DNA of 16,595 nucleotides from JBOHNM01 sp050730675 (GTDB lineage: Bacteria > Planctomycetota > Phycisphaerae > Phycisphaerales > UBA1924), in assembly GCA_050730675.1 (NCBI GenBank), contig JBOHNM010000094.1:1-16595 (forward strand). Direction: 5' to 3'. A program made the translations under genes and the position numbers. How positions within the stretch are numbered: position 1 is the stretch's first letter; each line of letters begins with the position of its first letter. This document shows positions 14,419 through 16,595 of this stretch, piece after piece. A model generated the notes under the pieces. That model was not told the DNA's origin, did not search any database, and was given only the letters and a program-made list of their open reading frames with translations.

Positions 14419-16595
14419 CGCTGCGATTCCAAGAGCCGTGGTGGTTGCTGGTGGCGGTGCTGGCGCTGCCCATGGCGATCAGCGCGCTGACGGTGTTCTC
14501 GGCGATGAGTCCGGTACGCCGGTGGTCTGCAGCCCTCTTCCGCGCGGCGCTGCTGGTGCTGCTGGCGGCGATGCTGGCGGGGGCGACGCTCGTCAAGCCG
14601 GTGGACAAGCTCGCGGTGGTGGCGCTGGTGGATGTGTCGGGTTCGGTGCGGGCATTTGTGCCGCCGACGGTCGACGGCGCGGGTGGGGGCGTGCCGCCGG
14701 TGCAGGAGGTAGCGAAACGGCTGGCGCAGATCACGCAAGGGCGCGGGCCCGATGATCTGCTGGGGATCGTGGTGTTCGACGGAACGGCGACGGTGGTTGC
14801 CGCACCGACGGCGGGAGATGCGCTGGCGCGGAATCTCGACGTGCAGACGATCGAGGGGACGGACATTGCTGCGGCGATCCGCACGGCGATGCTGTTGTTT
14901 CCGCCTGATGCTTCGCGCCGCATCGTGCTGATCTCCGACGGTGTGCAGACGCAGGGCGACGCGATGGCGGCGGCGCGCGAAGCGGGCGGGGCGCGAGCAA
15001 CAGCGGTGGGCGGCAAGACCGATGGCCTGTCGCGGGCGACACCGATCGATGTCGTGCCGCTGCGGTATCAGGCGGCGCGTGAAGTGTTGGTGGAGTCGGT
15101 GGATGTGCCGGCGCGGGCGCCAGCGGGGGCGACGATCACGGCGCGGGTGACGCTGCTGGCGAGCGCCCCGACGACGGGAATGCTGCGGGTGACGGCGGAG
15201 GAGAAGCCGGTGCCGATGGGCGGCAAGCCATCGCAGCGCGTGGAGCTGAAGGCCGGGCGAAACGTGGTCGTGGTGAGCGTGCCCCTGGGGCCAGGGCGGA
15301 TCCACAAGCTGGATGCGCTCTTCGAGCCCGATGCTCCCGTGCCGGGGCAGCCATCGAGCGACACGCTGGCGGCGAACAATCGGGCGGAAGCGTTCGTCGT
15401 GACGCCGGGCGTCGGCGGCGTGCTGATCGTGGACGGGGTGGGGGATGCGACTTCACAGAGCCCGGCGGACGTCCTGGCCCGGGCGCTGCGGCGGGAGAAC
15501 ATGCGGGTGGACCTGGTTGCGCCCGGGGCAATGCCGATCGACCTGCTGCGGCTGCAGGCGTTCGACGCCGTGATCCTCGACAATGTGCCGGCGGATGCGC
15601 TGGGTACGCCTGCACAGCAGATGCTGGTGCGCTATGTGACGGAACTAGGCGGCGGCCTGATCATGGTCGGCGGGCCTGAGTCGTTTGGCGCCGGCGGGTG
15701 GAAGGGGACGCCGGTCGAGCCGATCCTCCCGGTCAAGCTCGACCTGCCCGAGCGGCTGGTGATCCCGTCGGCGGCGGTGATCTTCGTGATCGACACGAGC
15801 GGGTCGATGGGGCACAGCGTGCTTGGATCGTCGCGCTCCCAGCAGGACATTGCGAACCTCGGTGCGGCGACGGCGATCCGCTCGATGGACAAGAGCGATC
15901 TGGTAGGACTGATCGAGTTCAACAGCGGGTACAACGTGGTATTCAACCTGCGGGCGAACACCGACGCGGAGGCGAACGCACGTGAAGGGTTGGGGCTGTC
16001 GCCAGGGGGCGGGACGAACATGCCGCCGGCGTTGGACGAGGCGTACCGCCAGCTCAAGAACGTCAAGGCCCAGAATAAGCACGTGATTGTGCTATCCGAC
16101 GGCATCTCGCGGGGAAAGAACAGGCTGGCGGCGATCGCCGACGCGATGAAGGCCGACGGCATCAGGGTCTCGGCCATCGCGGTGGGCGACGACGCGGATG
16201 CGGATGGGATGGCGATCCTGGCCGATCGGACAGGGGGCGAGTTCTTCCGCGTGCGCGATCCCAACACGCTGCCGCGGATCTTTGTCAAGGCTGTGCGGCT
16301 GGTTCGCTCGCCGATGATCCGGGAAGAGCCGTTCGTGCCGGCGGTGCTGGCGCCGGGATCGGCGCTTGTGGATGGGATTGACTTGGGATCGATGCCGCCG
16401 CTCGGTGGGTTGACGTTGACGCAGCCGCGCGCGGGCAAGGACGTCGCCGAGACCGTGAGCGTGAGCTACGTGATGGCGACGGCCGAGGGCGAGCCGGTGC
16501 TGGCGCACTGGCAGGCAGGGCTGGGGCAGGTCGCGGCGTTCACGAGCGATGCTCACAAGTGGGCCGACAAGTGGCTGGGGTGGCCGGGGTATGCC
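14415..16595 (+). CDS. Double-VWA protein with amidotransferase-like domain (3' end cut)
   Basis: The frame stays open from the ATG at 14415 to the window edge: 727 residues, no stop, so the C-terminus is missing. Two N-terminal helices (about 11-29 and 39-60) anchor it in the inner membrane. VWA domain 1 covers about 66-200, with a metal-site DVSGS (73-77), GTD (148-150) and SDG (174-176). A beta domain lies at about 220-300. Residues 335-440 look like a class I glutamine amidotransferase fold (GVLIVDG, GGGLIMVGGPESFGAGG) with no nucleophilic Cys at the elbow, so probably non-catalytic. VWA domain 2 covers about 454-625, with DTSGS (460-464), Thr534 and SDG (561-563). The end (AHWQAGLGQVAAFTSDAHKWADKWLGWPG) is typical of large planctomycete VWA membrane proteins. 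VWA domains bind protein partners through a divalent metal. ATGA overlap with the giant protein gene suggests the two act together. Confidence 0.93.
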   Translation, partial: MTLRFQEPWWLLVAVLALPMAISALTVFSAMSPVRRWSAALFRAALLVLLAAMLAGATLVKPVDKLAVVALVDVSGSVRAFVPPTVDGAGGGVPPVQEVAKRLAQITQGRGPDDLLGIVVFDGTATVVAAPTAGDALARNLDVQTIEGTDIAAAIRTAMLLFPPDASRRIVLISDGVQTQGDAMAAAREAGGARATAVGGKTDGLSRATPIDVVPLRYQAAREVLVESVDVPARAPAGATITARVTLLASAPTTGMLRVTAEEKPVPMGGKPSQRVELKAGRNVVVVSVPLGPGRIHKLDALFEPDAPVPGQPSSDTLAANNRAEAFVVTPGVGGVLIVDGVGDATSQSPADVLARALRRENMRVDLVAPGAMPIDLLRLQAFDAVILDNVPADALGTPAQQMLVRYVTELGGGLIMVGGPESFGAGGWKGTPVEPILPVKLDLPERLVIPSAAVIFVIDTSGSMGHSVLGSSRSQQDIANLGAATAIRSMDKSDLVGLIEFNSGYNVVFNLRANTDAEANAREGLGLSPGGGTNMPPALDEAYRQLKNVKAQNKHVIVLSDGISRGKNRLAAIADAMKADGIRVSAIAVGDDADADGMAILADRTGGEFFRVRDPNTLPRIFVKAVRLVRSPMIREEPFVPAVLAPGSALVDGIDLGSMPPLGGLTLTQPRAGKDVAETVSVSYVMATAEGEPVLAHWQAGLGQVAAFTSDAHKWADKWLGWPGYA

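Overview
The window is about 16.6 kb of very GC-rich DNA (sampled coding stretches reach about 80 percent GC) that reads like a Planctomycetota chromosome, probably class Phycisphaerae. The evidence is a PEP-CTERM-type exported protein with a PTPGAAALLG...RRRR tail, an ECF-like sigma factor next to a membrane Ser/Thr kinase, several small membrane proteins ending in a CxxC...CPECG zinc ribbon, and frequent starts with weak or no Shine-Dalgarno sequence. The taxonomic call is inference. No tRNA, rRNA, CRISPR array, transposase or integrase was found.

Left part (1-4230): mostly minus-strand genes for poorly known membrane proteins. A five-helix protein with a central zinc ribbon (61-1182) is followed by a divergent two-helix protein without a ribbon (1436-2098). 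Then come three tandem minus-strand paralogues (2153-2740, 2750-3373, 3488-4039), each TM helix - variable middle - TM helix - zinc ribbon. The ends of the first two are nearly identical at DNA level while their middles differ completely. Short hairpins sit in and around these genes.

Middle part (4230-7170): a PEP-CTERM-type secreted protein (minus), divergent from a class I SAM-dependent methyltransferase (plus), which converges on two 60-residue DUF1508 proteins (minus) lying in a patch of lower GC. A 382-bp gap follows, with a good sigma70-like promoter (TTGACA-17-TAGCGT) at its right end, in front of a small lipoprotein gene.

Right part (7280-16595, all plus): an apparent operon of a sigma factor, a three-helix membrane Ser/Thr kinase with an unassigned extracytoplasmic C-terminal region, a 1318-residue membrane-anchored protein with a roughly 655-residue Lys-Pro-rich disordered repeat, and a protein with two VWA domains around an amidotransferase-like domain. 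The last one has no stop codon inside the window and is cut by its end. The last three genes are joined by ATGA stop/start overlaps. The regulatory pair (sigma factor and kinase) translationally joined to two large envelope proteins is the best candidate for an undescribed functional module: I infer an envelope-sensing or envelope-maintenance system, but the sequence does not prove the function.
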